Source: Gelidibacter salicanalis
GTDB lineage: Bacteria; Bacteroidota; Bacteroidia; Flavobacteriales; Flavobacteriaceae
Reading direction: 5' to 3'
DNA length: 64,000 bases
NCBI RefSeq assembly: GCF_016469035.1
Contig: NZ_JAEHJZ010000001.1
Coordinates: forward strand, 99,417-163,416
In this document: positions 38,048 to 47,874 of the stretch, one piece after another
Layout: every line of letters starts with the position of its first letter
How positions within the stretch are numbered: position 1 is the stretch's first letter
The notes under the pieces: model-generated
The model's input: the letters and a program-made list of their open reading frames with translations, nothing else
Told to the model about the DNA's origin: nothing
Database searches by the model: none
Translations under genes and position numbers: made by a program

Positions 38048-39348
38048 TAAGTGCTAACGCGTTTTAAAATTTCATGCTCTATAAGGGCTGCAACATGCGT
38101 CATAGTTGCTGGCATTTGAATGTTCTCCCCTAGTTTGCTTATAAGTTCCGGCTTGTCTGAGATTTTATTCAATTGCAGCAATAGATCTTGCCAATCGCCA
38201 TTTTTAAACAGCAACCCATTGACATTAGGGTCAATCATATCTTTCATGGCCACAAAATCCGACGCAATAACCGGAATTCTTCTGGTGGCTGCCTCTAACA
38301 TGACTAGCGGAGCGACTTCCGAGATTGACGGTAAAATCAAAACATCCATTGCGTCTAAATAGGACGCTACTTGAGACTGCGAAAAACCCTCGTTCCAAAT
38401 GATTGAGCTGTCTTGATCTGCCCAAGTTTTATAAGTTTTAAAATAGTCATTTTCATCCCTTGAAGGATTGGTTATAATATGCAATTTGTGTGTCTTCGTT
38501 TTTAAATTTTCCCAAGCCTGTTTTAAAAAATGGAAGCCTTTGACTGGATGCATTCTACCAATAAAAATAAAATTAATACCTGAAGGATTCAAGGATTGCT
38601 GATGATTCAAATCTTCAAAAAAAACCGGACTAATCCCCTGTGGAATAAGAATACTGTCAGTAATACCATTGGCACGAAAAGCATTTTGAACCCAAGGCGC
38701 GATTGCAAAGATCACATCAGCATATGTTGAAATGCGTTGTAGCTCTTCTGAACGATGCTTTGCTTGATGCCAAGAAGGCACCATGGCTTTTTGTAGAAAT
38801 TTCATTTTAATGGCCACACTCAAGCCAGAACCCAAGGCTTTTGAAACCGTATAATTATAACCTTTGCTGTGCAACAAACAGCTCATACATCTGGATGGTA
38901 TGACACGTCCGTCACAATTGGTTTGCTCAAAAAGACGCATATTGCCTTTGATGCAAAAGAGATTGGCTAAATGAGGGGTAAATGCAGTTATATAGCCCAA
39001 TTCTTTTGTTCTTTTGAGATGGAGCCCATTGATAGCTCTACCAAACGAATGAAAATGCACCACATCTGGTTTTAGTTCTTCTACCCGATCAATAAAATCC
39101 TCTATTCCCCTAGGTGGCATGAGTCCGTTTAACTCCCGTGAATTTGGCTTTTCTGGAATTGGAAAGGTGTAAACGGGTATACCCTCGTAGCTGTAATCCT
39201 TTTGTTGGTTAATTGTGGCAATTAAAACGCCAACACGCCAACCTTTGTTTTTAAAATAGCGACACAGGTTGAGCACATATATTTCTGTTCCTGCGCGATG
39301 ATCGGGCAAGAAGGATTCTAAGACAAAAAGGATGGCTTGTTGTTTCAT
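38047..39348 (-). CDS. Glycosyltransferase family 4 with internal cysteine motif
   Basis: 433 residues of GT-B fold. HRAGTEIYVLNLCRYFKNKG is the acceptor-side glycine loop; INFIFIGRMHPVKGFHFLKQ opens the donor domain; SISEVAPLVMLEAATRRIP has the E-x7-E region. An insertion with FCIKGNMRLFEQTNCDGR followed by RCMSC carries four cysteines, suggesting a small metal site. It is one base from the next glycosyltransferase in the operon. Confidence 0.9.
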   Translation of the reverse strand: MKQQAILFVLESFLPDHRAGTEIYVLNLCRYFKNKGWRVGVLIATINQQKDYSYEGIPVYTFPIPEKPNSRELNGLMPPRGIEDFIDRVEELKPDVVHFHSFGRAINGLHLKRTKELGYITAFTPHLANLFCIKGNMRLFEQTNCDGRVIPSRCMSCLLHSKGYNYTVSKALGSGLSVAIKMKFLQKAMVPSWHQAKHRSEELQRISTYADVIFAIAPWVQNAFRANGITDSILIPQGISPVFFEDLNHQQSLNPSGINFIFIGRMHPVKGFHFLKQAWENLKTKTHKLHIITNPSRDENDYFKTYKTWADQDSSIIWNEGFSQSQVASYLDAMDVLILPSISEVAPLVMLEAATRRIPVIASDFVAMKDMIDPNVNGLLFKNGDWQDLLLQLNKISDKPELISKLGENIQMPATMTHVAALIEHEILKRVST

Positions 39349-40269
39349 TTAAAAAACGTAACAACTGATAAAAAACATAACCATAGCAGGATTATGCTTT
39401 ATGGTAGGTAATAAACACCTCAAAAAATATATTTTTGGATACTTCGTCAGTTTTAAGATCCGGAGAAATTCAGTCAGCGGTGTTTTGGGCAATAATTTTA
39501 ACAAGCGCCTACCCATTAAAATATCGTTATTTTTAAGAATGGTCAATTTTAATGTGTTATTTAGTGATGATTTTTCAACCGTTTGTTTATTGATCAAATA
39601 GTTAAATATAATGTACTCATTATTTTTACTACTGTTTACAATTTCCTGCCCAGCATGCTCACGCCACCAAAATAAATCCCTGTGAAATAAAACAATCGGT
39701 TTATGAAGAGCGGCACGCATATTAAAATCATAATCTGAAGCCACTTTAAATTCAGGATTAAACCCACCTATGGCTTCAAAATAGGCTCTATTGTATATAC
39801 AACCACTTGGGCCTATAAACAGAATACCCTTTTTAAAAAAATGTGTGTAGAATGTTTTTTCGTTTCTAAGACAAATCGGAAAGGGCTCATGGTTATCATA
39901 ACTGTTATAAGTTAAGCCTATCCCAGCTTCAGGATAAGCTTCCATTGCTGTCACCATGCCTTCTAAACCATACGGATAAATAAGATCATCGGAATCGAGA
40001 TATTTAATATATTTCCCTTTGGCCAAAGATGCCGCCTTATTTCTATTAGGATAATCGCCTAAATTTTTTTCATTTTTAAAAAACCTGATCCGCTTATCAT
40101 GGAGATACTTCTCCACTAAATCAGGGGTGTTATCAGTAGAACAATCATCCACAATTATGAGTTCCCAATTAGTGTAGGTAGATTTGAGAACACTCGCAAT
40201 GGAGGCCTCAACATATTCCGCCCTATTATAGGTGGTCATTAAAACACTTAGTAAAGGTTCTGTTTTCAT
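39349..40269 (-). CDS. Glycosyltransferase family 2
   Basis: 306 residues. LSVLMTTYNRAEYVEASIAS and LIIVDDCSTDNTPDLV form the nucleotide site; KYLDSDDLIYPYG holds the metal-binding DSDD. The middle (NLGDYPNRNKAASLAKGKY) is nearly shared with the gene at 42143, so the two are paralogs. The last 50 residues are hydrophobic and basic and may associate with the membrane. Confidence 0.92.
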   Translation of the reverse strand: MKTEPLLSVLMTTYNRAEYVEASIASVLKSTYTNWELIIVDDCSTDNTPDLVEKYLHDKRIRFFKNEKNLGDYPNRNKAASLAKGKYIKYLDSDDLIYPYGLEGMVTAMEAYPEAGIGLTYNSYDNHEPFPICLRNEKTFYTHFFKKGILFIGPSGCIYNRAYFEAIGGFNPEFKVASDYDFNMRAALHKPIVLFHRDLFWWREHAGQEIVNSSKNNEYIIFNYLINKQTVEKSSLNNTLKLTILKNNDILMGRRLLKLLPKTPLTEFLRILKLTKYPKIYFLRCLLPTIKHNPAMVMFFISCYVF

Positions 40270-40368
40270 ACTAATTTCCTAAAATAAGAGCATTCTGAAT
40301 TCTTAGGTATCAAAGCCACCTTCACTAATTTAGGGTTAAGCCCGATGCCTTTAATAAAAGTGGGCTCA

Positions 40369-41343
40369 TTAATGGTTGAATATATTTTTGACAAACATTC
40401 GAAATGCTTTTGCTGCACGCCACCCAAAAACAGACTTGATAATCTCGATAATGGTTCCTCCCAACACCGGTTCATAGGAGCTGCCACCAAAGTTATCCAT
40501 TCTATTTATGGCGGTTTTATAGATGGTTTTATATTCAGGATAAGCGTCTATAGCGATAATTTTATACTGTAAGGCCATCGCCTTTTTATAAGCCTTTGTG
40601 CCTTCTAATTTTGAAAACTGCTCACTTTTGGAATCTAAGGCCCGCAATTGACTTTCAAGATGTTTGATTTCCTTTTGATTTGCGATATTAGAGCCCTTGA
40701 TGTGTTTTCTATAGTAATTTATAGCTTCAGGCACATATATTACGCGGTCTGCTTTGGTTACAACTCTACAAAAGTATTCGCCATCCTGATCTTTACTTAA
40801 TGTTTCGTCCCATGGTTCAACTTTATCCAATAGGGTTTTTGGTGTTAGCCAAGCACTAGTTTGGACCATATTATGCGAACCACTTGCACCGTAAAGATTT
40901 AATAAAAATGACTCTGTATCTGAAGTGGAATATAAAAAATCTCTATCAGTAATCACACCTTGATTAATTGAATCATAAAAATGCATGGTACTGCAAACCG
41001 CAATGGCATCTGGTTTGTTTTCTAAGGCGGTAATTTGCAGCTCCAATTTATTAGGACTCAACAAGTCATCTGCATCCAGAAACTGAATAAACTCGCCCGT
41101 GGCTGAACGTAACCCAAGGTTTCTGGCAGCACATGCTCCATTTCCATTACTTGTCTTGAGTACTATTTTTTTATTATCGAGACTCTTTATATATTCAAAA
41201 GAGCCGTCCGTTGAGCCGTCATCTACAATAATTATCTCAATATTTTGGTGGGTTTGACCAAACACAGCCTCCAAAGTTTCTTCAATAAACTTTATGCCGT
41301 TATAGATTGGGATAATGACTGATACTTTAGGTGACAACATCAA
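40369..41343 (-). CDS. Glycosyltransferase family 2
   Basis: 324 residues. VSVIIPIYNGIKFIEETLEA, IIVDDGSTDGSFEYI and FIQFLDADDLLSPNK are the GT2 motifs; SKDQDGEYFCRVV matches the catalytic-base ED region (here QDGE). The ATG overlaps the acyltransferase stop by 4 bp. A 99-bp AT-rich stretch separates it from the next gene. Confidence 0.92.
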   Translation of the reverse strand: MMLSPKVSVIIPIYNGIKFIEETLEAVFGQTHQNIEIIIVDDGSTDGSFEYIKSLDNKKIVLKTSNGNGACAARNLGLRSATGEFIQFLDADDLLSPNKLELQITALENKPDAIAVCSTMHFYDSINQGVITDRDFLYSTSDTESFLLNLYGASGSHNMVQTSAWLTPKTLLDKVEPWDETLSKDQDGEYFCRVVTKADRVIYVPEAINYYRKHIKGSNIANQKEIKHLESQLRALDSKSEQFSKLEGTKAYKKAMALQYKIIAIDAYPEYKTIYKTAINRMDNFGGSSYEPVLGGTIIEIIKSVFGWRAAKAFRMFVKNIFNH

Positions 41344-42059
41344 ATGTTTAAATTTTTTCTTCGAAATCCCTCAAATTTTTCTTGCCTAATATATCCATGA
41401 TATTTTATCTCATATTCGTATTTAACAACCTCATTAGGATCAATTTTTTTAATTATTTTAGCGGGAACACCTCCAATAACACAAAATCCTTCAGGAAAGG
41501 ACTTAGTTACAACTGACCCCGCTGATACAATTGTATGGTCTCCTAGAACAACTCCACCTAAAACAGTTGAATTCATACCAATCCAACAGTAAGAACCTAT
41601 TTTGGTATCGCGAGGGGCAAGTTTTCTATAATCATATAGATCATGGTTCCCACTAAGCACTCCAGAGTTTTGTCCTACGATTGTATAATTACCGAAATAA
41701 AGTTTACCAGTACCTTGGATATAAATATTTCTTTGAAAACCAGGAAAGGTGCCTAAACCTATATAAATATTTTGTTCACCTACAATCCTACTACTTTTAT
41801 GAACTGGCCAGTAAGCATTTTTATTATTTCCGAGTACTTTCTGATTGTACCACATATTAAAATTAATTTTTTCTATGCCGTTTTCGGTTGCTTTTAAAAA
41901 ATCGAAATATGGTAGCCTTGTAACTATCCATATAAAGATTCTAAAAGGATTTCTAATAACATGTATGATCTTTTCTTTTGTTATAGTCATGCAAAACAAT
42001 TTTTTTAATATTATCCTAATTTCGTCAAAATAAATATTCTGGACTTCCAGTATTGACAT
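41340..42059 (-). CDS. Hexapeptide-repeat acyltransferase (WbbJ-like)
   Basis: Up to 239 residues. The C-terminal half is hexapeptide beta-helix (IVGEQNIYIGLGTF, IGSYCWIGMNSTVLGGVVLG, HTIVSAGSVVTKSF, CVIGGVPAKIIKKI), typical of sugar O- or N-acetyltransferases using acetyl-CoA. The N-terminal 90 residues are not recognised. The ATG at 41990 (MTITKEKIIH) is a plausible alternative start, giving 216 residues. It is coupled to the glycosyltransferase downstream by a 4-bp overlap. Confidence 0.86.
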   Translation of the reverse strand: MSILEVQNIYFDEIRIILKKLFCMTITKEKIIHVIRNPFRIFIWIVTRLPYFDFLKATENGIEKINFNMWYNQKVLGNNKNAYWPVHKSSRIVGEQNIYIGLGTFPGFQRNIYIQGTGKLYFGNYTIVGQNSGVLSGNHDLYDYRKLAPRDTKIGSYCWIGMNSTVLGGVVLGDHTIVSAGSVVTKSFPEGFCVIGGVPAKIIKKIDPNEVVKYEYEIKYHGYIRQEKFEGFRRKNLNI

Positions 42060-42142
42060 TTTTTTTAAAACGAAGTGGAATCCTTGGAAATTTTATAAAA
42101 AAAAATCAAAATGTTTTCATATGTAGTGCAACATTTTAGAAT

Positions 42143-43015
42143 TTATTTCAACTTAAAATTAAAGATGGAAATGATTGACATACCGCTTGCAGCCTTTAAC
42201 TCCTGACCTTTTTTAAAACCATAATGTTTAAAGGCAGAGAGGACGGCGCTAGATTTTATGCTTTTTAAATTATTAAGGGCTTTCCTCTTTTCCTCCTCAT
42301 TTAGTGGACAACCTTCCTTCGCAATTAATTCTTCTGCCAATAGTATATATTTAAATGGCTCCATAGGGTTGTTTCTATGGTCTGTCATTTCCTGTTCATC
42401 ATGTTCACGATACCAGACTACTCCTTGTGGCATTAAAACGACAGCATGTTTTTGCGACAACAAATTCCACATTTCAAAATCGCCGAGCATACGTTTACCT
42501 GTAAACCCTCCCATCTTGTTAAACACCTCGCGGTTAATGATAGCAGACAAGGGTGCTTTATGAAATAATTGCTGTTGGAAATAATGACGTTGGTAGGCCT
42601 GTTTCGGTAAGAGCAGGAACGGATATTTTTGAAGCTTGTCCTGAGGCAATGAACACAGACCATAGCCAGCTTCAGGAAATTGCTCCATGTAATATACCAA
42701 CACTTCCAAACCATGAGGATAAATCATATCATCAGCATCAACATATTTTAAATATTTACCTTTAGCAAAAGAGGCGGCTTGATTACGGTTTGGATAATCA
42801 CCAAGATTTTGTTCATTGAGATAGACCTTTATCCTCTGATCCTTACTCTCATAAGATTTCGCAATGCTCAAAGAGTTATCCTTACTTCTATCATCTACTA
42901 TAATCAATTCGAAATTGGTATAAGTCGATAACAGTACACTTTCTATAGCCTCAGAAATATATTTTTCACGGTTATAAACCGTCATTAAGACGGAAACTAG
43001 AGGTTCAAAATTCAT
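42143..43015 (-). CDS. Glycosyltransferase family 2, paralog of the gene at 39349
   Basis: 290 residues. VSVLMTVYNREKYISEAIES, LIIVDDRSKDNSLSIA and KYVDADDMIYPHG are the GT2 motifs. NLGDYPNRNQAASFAKGKY and EHDEQEM align with the paralog at 39349, indicating duplication within the locus. The acceptor-facing parts differ, so the two probably add sugars to different acceptors. Confidence 0.92.
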   Translation of the reverse strand: MNFEPLVSVLMTVYNREKYISEAIESVLLSTYTNFELIIVDDRSKDNSLSIAKSYESKDQRIKVYLNEQNLGDYPNRNQAASFAKGKYLKYVDADDMIYPHGLEVLVYYMEQFPEAGYGLCSLPQDKLQKYPFLLLPKQAYQRHYFQQQLFHKAPLSAIINREVFNKMGGFTGKRMLGDFEMWNLLSQKHAVVLMPQGVVWYREHDEQEMTDHRNNPMEPFKYILLAEELIAKEGCPLNEEEKRKALNNLKSIKSSAVLSAFKHYGFKKGQELKAASGMSIISIFNFKLK

Positions 43016-43023
43016 ATTGGACT

Positions 43024-44184
43024 TTATAATTTTGGTGATATATTTAATTTTCTAATAAATGTCACTACTTTATTGGGTAAATAAGGTCTGTTTAAAAAAC
43101 CACCTAACGCTTTAGTACGATATACTTTTAGCTGTGGTTTTGTACTTACAATTAATGTCTCGTAGGCTTCTGCATTTTGATAGGGTTGAAACATCTGGCA
43201 TGCTTTGCCAAAACCATTTAAGGCTATTTTTTCCCGTACATCCTCGTTTTTTAATAAAATGATTGCCGATTCGCTAAACAGCCTGATATCTCCTACGGGA
43301 ACTCTAAATCCTGTAATGTTATCATCTATAAGATCAGGTATGCCGCTATCTATATTGCTACATACAGGCACACATTTTGCTTTCATGGCCTCCACTACCA
43401 CATTAGGCAAACCTTCTGACAATGATGGAAACAACAATACTTTTGCGTTGTGCATTTCTTGTACCACGTCATCATTTTTAAGTTGACCTTTGAAAACCAC
43501 ATTGGCTTCTGAACTAAATTGTGCTCGTAATTGCGCATCCAGTTCCCCACTTCCAACAAGCGCCAAATTGACATTTGAAATCGTGTTTTGTATGGATTTA
43601 TAAATTTGATGCAAAAACTGTACGCCTTTACGCTCGTTAAAGGAACCTACAAATAATACATCTGTTTTTTTGTTAGGGTCCTGTTGTAGTTTCGTTTCGG
43701 GAACTGGATAATATAATAATTTTATTTTATCATGATTATTGGCATCCATCTTAGTGTACAACTGCTTTTCTGTAAATTGACTGTAAGCAATATACTGATC
43801 TATAACACCCTGATTATGATCAACCAAACCATAATAATATTTGAAATCGCCATGAAGGATATAAACCAAAGGATTCGGCAATTTTAACAATTGTACCATA
43901 TGCAATTCTAAACCATCATTAGATACAAGTATAGCTTCTGAATTAGAAATATGTGCTTTTAAACGCTTACTTACCGTATATAGATTCTCATATTTACTGT
44001 AGGAAAATACAATTTGTTCATCTACATTAAACTGATCTTCAATATAAACGGCTTCTCTTTCTAGTTGTCTTGTAAAAATCACCTTGTAATGCAGATTGCT
44101 TTCTGGCCTGTATTTAAGCAAATTACGGACTATAGAGGTGACTCCTGCATCAGTATCTGGCAAAAAATATATGATCTCTTTCAT
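43024..44184 (-). CDS. Glycosyltransferase family 4
   Basis: 386 residues. YFLPDTDAGVTSIVRNLL gives the N-terminal loop; KTDVLFVGSFNERKGVQFLH opens the donor domain, and SLSEGLPNVVVEAMKAKCVP is a textbook E-x7-E motif. The C-terminal 40 residues are basic. It overlaps the upstream gene by 4 bp and precedes the GT2 gene by 8 bp. Confidence 0.93.
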   Translation of the reverse strand: MKEIIYFLPDTDAGVTSIVRNLLKYRPESNLHYKVIFTRQLEREAVYIEDQFNVDEQIVFSYSKYENLYTVSKRLKAHISNSEAILVSNDGLELHMVQLLKLPNPLVYILHGDFKYYYGLVDHNQGVIDQYIAYSQFTEKQLYTKMDANNHDKIKLLYYPVPETKLQQDPNKKTDVLFVGSFNERKGVQFLHQIYKSIQNTISNVNLALVGSGELDAQLRAQFSSEANVVFKGQLKNDDVVQEMHNAKVLLFPSLSEGLPNVVVEAMKAKCVPVCSNIDSGIPDLIDDNITGFRVPVGDIRLFSESAIILLKNEDVREKIALNGFGKACQMFQPYQNAEAYETLIVSTKPQLKVYRTKALGGFLNRPYLPNKVVTFIRKLNISPKL

Positions 44185-45005
44185 CTCAAAGTCTTTAACA
44201 TTCCAAAAGCAAAAAGCTTGGGATAGATCTGTAATAAATCAAAAATATATCTTAGTCTTTCCGTTCTTTTCATTTTTAATATACGACTTCTAAAAATCAA
44301 AGCTTTTAAGGCATGGCCATCAAAACATTTTTGATCTGGTTCCTCTGCTCCCATAATGCCAGGAAATAAGGATTCATTGTTTTTATGATAGTGGAGAGAC
44401 TCCTTATACCAAACATGATTAAAAACACCGTCTGACAAATGTTCTATTTCAAACGACCTTGCAACCACGATATCAAATTCTTTACCTACTCGAACTGAAA
44501 TATCAATATCATACATATGAAATCCGTGTAATTGAGTTTCGTTAAATTTAAACTGCTTCCATACAGTCTTTCTCATACTTATGAAACAGCCATCAATAAC
44601 AGCCACTTCTTCATATATTTTATCATGGGGAATCTCTTTTGCTGTATGTCCTTTATAAAGATTTGATCTGTAGTATTGGGTTGGAATTGAAACCCATGGT
44701 GCCGGATATTTAGATTTATAGGTGGCACCTGTTATCCCTACCAATCCAATAGTGTTATTCTTAAGTATGTCCACTAATTTTTCTCCCCAATGCGCAGTAT
44801 GAAACACGATATCATCATGGCAAAACACCAAATTATCAAATTGCGCCTTTTGGGCACACAGATTGTAGATTTTACAAATGCCAAATCCGTCTTTAGTATT
44901 ATCGTAATCAATAATTTCAAAGGGTACGCCTATAGTTGTAGCAATATTCTCAGAAATGGCAGCTAAGGCAACGGCGCTTCTGGAGGGTATAATGATCGAA
45001 ATCAT
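44181..45005 (-). CDS. Glycosyltransferase of the StrF-like/GT2 type
   Basis: 274 residues. ISIIIPSRSAVALAAISENI and FEIIDYDNTKDGFGICKIYN resemble the StrF-type GT-A domain; the acidic metal motif is FCHDDIVFHTAHWG. HGFHMYDIDISVRVG follows, with DxD-like residues. Such proteins are annotated as glycosyltransferases in polysaccharide and glycoprotein loci, with donor unknown. Both ends overlap neighbours by 4 bp. Confidence 0.83.
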   Translation of the reverse strand: MISIIIPSRSAVALAAISENIATTIGVPFEIIDYDNTKDGFGICKIYNLCAQKAQFDNLVFCHDDIVFHTAHWGEKLVDILKNNTIGLVGITGATYKSKYPAPWVSIPTQYYRSNLYKGHTAKEIPHDKIYEEVAVIDGCFISMRKTVWKQFKFNETQLHGFHMYDIDISVRVGKEFDIVVARSFEIEHLSDGVFNHVWYKESLHYHKNNESLFPGIMGAEEPDQKCFDGHALKALIFRSRILKMKRTERLRYIFDLLQIYPKLFAFGMLKTLR

Positions 45006-46162
45006 AATTTATTGAGGGCTTCCTGTATGATGGTTGCTTGCGCTGCACTGTTAAAATCCTTAACCACTGCTGCCTTACCATTTTCACCTAAGGATTTGGC
45101 ATAAGATTTGTCTTTCATCAACTTCAAAATAAATGTTTTAAAAACAGCGAACTCAAATTCAGGTATCACCTTCCCACTATTGTATTGATTGATAAACAGT
45201 GGCAGATCGCCGTTAATATCAAAACTAACCAAAGGATTCTGGCAATACGCGTTTTCTAAACCCACTAAGCCAAACGCTTCTTCTCTTGAAGAGAGAAAAA
45301 ATAAATTTAGGGTGTTAAAATGCACCTCTGGATGTGCTGTACTGCCCACAAATTTTATCTGCTCCTGTAATCCCGCTGTTTTAATGTCTGTCGTTAATTG
45401 TGTGGCCATTGCTGTTTGATCATTCCCCACCCAGATAAATTCAAATGCAACATCTGGAATTTCCTTAATGGTCTTTATGGCAAAATCTACAAAGAGATCC
45501 GTGCCTTTCCGCGCTTCAACACCGCCACAGCCACCAATCCTGAATATAGGGTTTGATGGTTGATCTGGTTTTCCTAAATTATCAATAGCCTTTTTTCTAT
45601 CTTTAAATAGAAATACAGAATTTTCTAACAATTTATTGGTATCAATAGTATAGGTGTTGCTCAAAAACTCAGTAATTGTTTTACAACTGGAAATTAACAG
45701 ATTAGAGTTGTGTAACATGCTTTTTACTACAACCTGGTCCATTCCTGCAACAACAGCATGTAATTCATGTATATGCGTTACTTTCTTTGCGGGATAATTT
45801 TCTAAATAAGTGAACATGGATTGAGACCCTAAAGAATTAAAATAAATAACATCGTATCTCTTATGGGTTAAGGTTTTATATAATTTTTGTTGATGGTTTT
45901 TAATTGATGTTTCCTGGTGTAAAACCCTGCGAAGTAGTTTGGATTTTAAATTTAATTCTAAAAGATATTTTGGATAATAAAAATACGTCGTACCAATGGC
46001 TTCAAAAGCGACATCCAACTCGCCCGTTTTATTTATAAGAATATCAATAGAAAAACAACCTTGTGCTTTAAATTCTTTTAACAGTTGAAGCAGTAATAAA
46101 GGGGCTCCAGATTTTTTAGATTCATGGACCACAAAAAGTATGAGTTTCCTATTGTTCATCAA
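45002..46162 (-). CDS. Glycosyltransferase family 4
   Basis: 386 residues. LFVVHESKKSGAPLLLLQLL and MFTYLENYPAKKVTHIHELH define the acceptor domain; FRIGGCGGVEARKGTDLFVD opens the donor domain; SSREEAFGLVGLENAYCQNP contains the E-x7-E residues. Translation is coupled to both neighbours by 4-bp overlaps. Confidence 0.92.
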   Translation of the reverse strand: MMNNRKLILFVVHESKKSGAPLLLLQLLKEFKAQGCFSIDILINKTGELDVAFEAIGTTYFYYPKYLLELNLKSKLLRRVLHQETSIKNHQQKLYKTLTHKRYDVIYFNSLGSQSMFTYLENYPAKKVTHIHELHAVVAGMDQVVVKSMLHNSNLLISSCKTITEFLSNTYTIDTNKLLENSVFLFKDRKKAIDNLGKPDQPSNPIFRIGGCGGVEARKGTDLFVDFAIKTIKEIPDVAFEFIWVGNDQTAMATQLTTDIKTAGLQEQIKFVGSTAHPEVHFNTLNLFFLSSREEAFGLVGLENAYCQNPLVSFDINGDLPLFINQYNSGKVIPEFEFAVFKTFILKLMKDKSYAKSLGENGKAAVVKDFNSAAQATIIQEALNKL

Positions 46163-47136
46163 GATTTTATTATTTTTGACAGATTTATTCTACCTCTTTG
46201 GAGGAGAAGCTTCAAAAATTTGAAATGTAACAAGCCACTTAAATTTGATAAATTTTGAAAAATAGTCACTTTTTCTTTGAACGTAAATGCATCATTTAAG
46301 AAGATATCATACTTATAAACGGTAAAATAAAAAGACATTATTTCTAATCTTTTAGATGCGGATAGTTTTAATTTATCAAAAACAGGCTTTAATATAGTCG
46401 ACACTTCTTTAAAAGATTGTGCGTTATTAGAAGCTGTTAATTTGTCATCATGATACCGCGTACTATTTAAACTTTTATTTAAAAATCCTATATCAGATTG
46501 ATATAACATTCTAAAATACAAATCGTAATCGCCATTTCTTTTAAAATTCAGATTTAAACCGCCAGCGTTTAGATAGGCGCTCTTTCTAAATAAGGTACCA
46601 CTGACATTGGGTATTAAACATTTATAAGCTAAATAATCCTTTACAAATTCATCCCCATTAAAATAATTCAATCCGCTTGAGGTGGCTTTGAATAATTTAG
46701 ATTCATAGCCGTTAAACATTGGATGGAATTCAGAAATTTGGCCGCCTGTAGCATCTATAGCATTAGATTTTACTACGACCATACCCAAGTTTTCATTACG
46801 CTCAAAAAAAGGAACACTGTACTCCAAAAAGGATATAGAAGACAAATCGTCACTTTCAGCAATCCATATCAACTCCCCTTTTGCTAAAGCGATGCCTCTA
46901 TCCCATTGCTTAAATGGAGAGCCAGAATTTTTAGTTGACGGTACAAACCTTATTAAATTAGGATATTGTGTTTGGTATGTACTTATAATACTTACACTAT
47001 CGTCTGAGGAGTGATCGTCTAAAATTATTAATTCAAAGTCTGTAAACGTTTGATGGACTATAGAATCTAATCTGCCCTTTAAAAATTTTTCGTGATTATA
47101 ATTAGGGACTATAATACTTACCTTAGGCATATTCAA
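46159..47136 (-). CDS. Glycosyltransferase family 2
   Basis: 325 residues. VSIIVPNYNHEKFLKGRLDS, LIILDDHSSDDSVSII and LIWIAESDDLSSISF are the GT2 motifs; FRMLYQSDIG lies in the acceptor half. The start overlaps the stop region of the upstream GT2 gene by 14 bp, the deepest overlap in this operon. Confidence 0.92.
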   Translation of the reverse strand: MNMPKVSIIVPNYNHEKFLKGRLDSIVHQTFTDFELIILDDHSSDDSVSIISTYQTQYPNLIRFVPSTKNSGSPFKQWDRGIALAKGELIWIAESDDLSSISFLEYSVPFFERNENLGMVVVKSNAIDATGGQISEFHPMFNGYESKLFKATSSGLNYFNGDEFVKDYLAYKCLIPNVSGTLFRKSAYLNAGGLNLNFKRNGDYDLYFRMLYQSDIGFLNKSLNSTRYHDDKLTASNNAQSFKEVSTILKPVFDKLKLSASKRLEIMSFYFTVYKYDIFLNDAFTFKEKVTIFQNLSNLSGLLHFKFLKLLLQRGRINLSKIIKS

Positions 47137-47860
47137 AATTTAAAAAGTTTTTCGAATACCACTTCATCCAAAAGGTTTTGCGGAATTTAAAACAGAACTT
47201 TGCCCATAATGGCAATTGACCAAAAAATTCTTTTCGTCTAATTTCGTATGCTATGTCCTGTCTTGTGCCACTGGCCCCGTTTTCATTAAAATATGCAACG
47301 GTGAGTGGGATATATTGAAACCGAACGCCACTTAGCATGGTTTTAAAATTAAATTCCCAATCGGCATTGATCGTGTAGTCAGCTATATATGTTCCATGAT
47401 TAGCAAAAACTGATTTATGGTAGAAGATAGCTTGATGACATATATTTTTGAACACCATTTTATAAGCATTAAACTTACCATCATATACTGTCTGAGAGGG
47501 TGTTTTTACAACATCGCCATAAATAATATCAGCATTTGTGGTATTCAATTTTTCACTAACTTCACTTAACACTGAAGTGTTATATAATACGTCATCGGCT
47601 CCTAAAAAATAGATCCATTCCCCTTTTGCCACTTTAATTCCTTTATTCATTGCATCGTAAATACCGGCATCTGGTTCACTAACTAATACGTCAATTTCAT
47701 CTTTGTAGGCTTTAAGGACATCCATAGTACTATCGGTACTTTGACCATCAATAACAATAATTTCATACTGTACCTTATCAACACTTTGGTCAGTTATGGA
47801 TAGAATCGTTTTTTTTATGGTGCTCTCCGCATTAAAGGAAGGGATAATAATAGATATCAT
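47123..47860 (-). CDS. Glycosyltransferase family 2 (WcaA-like)
   Basis: 245 residues. ISIIIPSFNAESTIKKTILS, IIVIDGQSTDSTMDVL and WIYFLGADDVLYNTS are the GT2 motifs; NMKT-type TINADWEFNFKTML gives the acidic catalytic base. It is of the same subfamily as the gene at 27329 (YDAMNKGIKVAKGEWIYF here, YDALNKGISKATGDVIGF there). Confidence 0.92.
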   Translation of the reverse strand: MISIIIPSFNAESTIKKTILSITDQSVDKVQYEIIVIDGQSTDSTMDVLKAYKDEIDVLVSEPDAGIYDAMNKGIKVAKGEWIYFLGADDVLYNTSVLSEVSEKLNTTNADIIYGDVVKTPSQTVYDGKFNAYKMVFKNICHQAIFYHKSVFANHGTYIADYTINADWEFNFKTMLSGVRFQYIPLTVAYFNENGASGTRQDIAYEIRRKEFFGQLPLWAKFCFKFRKTFWMKWYSKNFLNFEYA

Positions 47861-47874
47861 AGTAGTTAAATAGC

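Noticed and set aside
40266-40490. 74-residue frame overlapping the 3' end of the GT2 gene at 40369
   Set aside because: Considered as a frameshifted GT2 tail, but the GT2 frame ends normally and the small frame has no recognisable motif.
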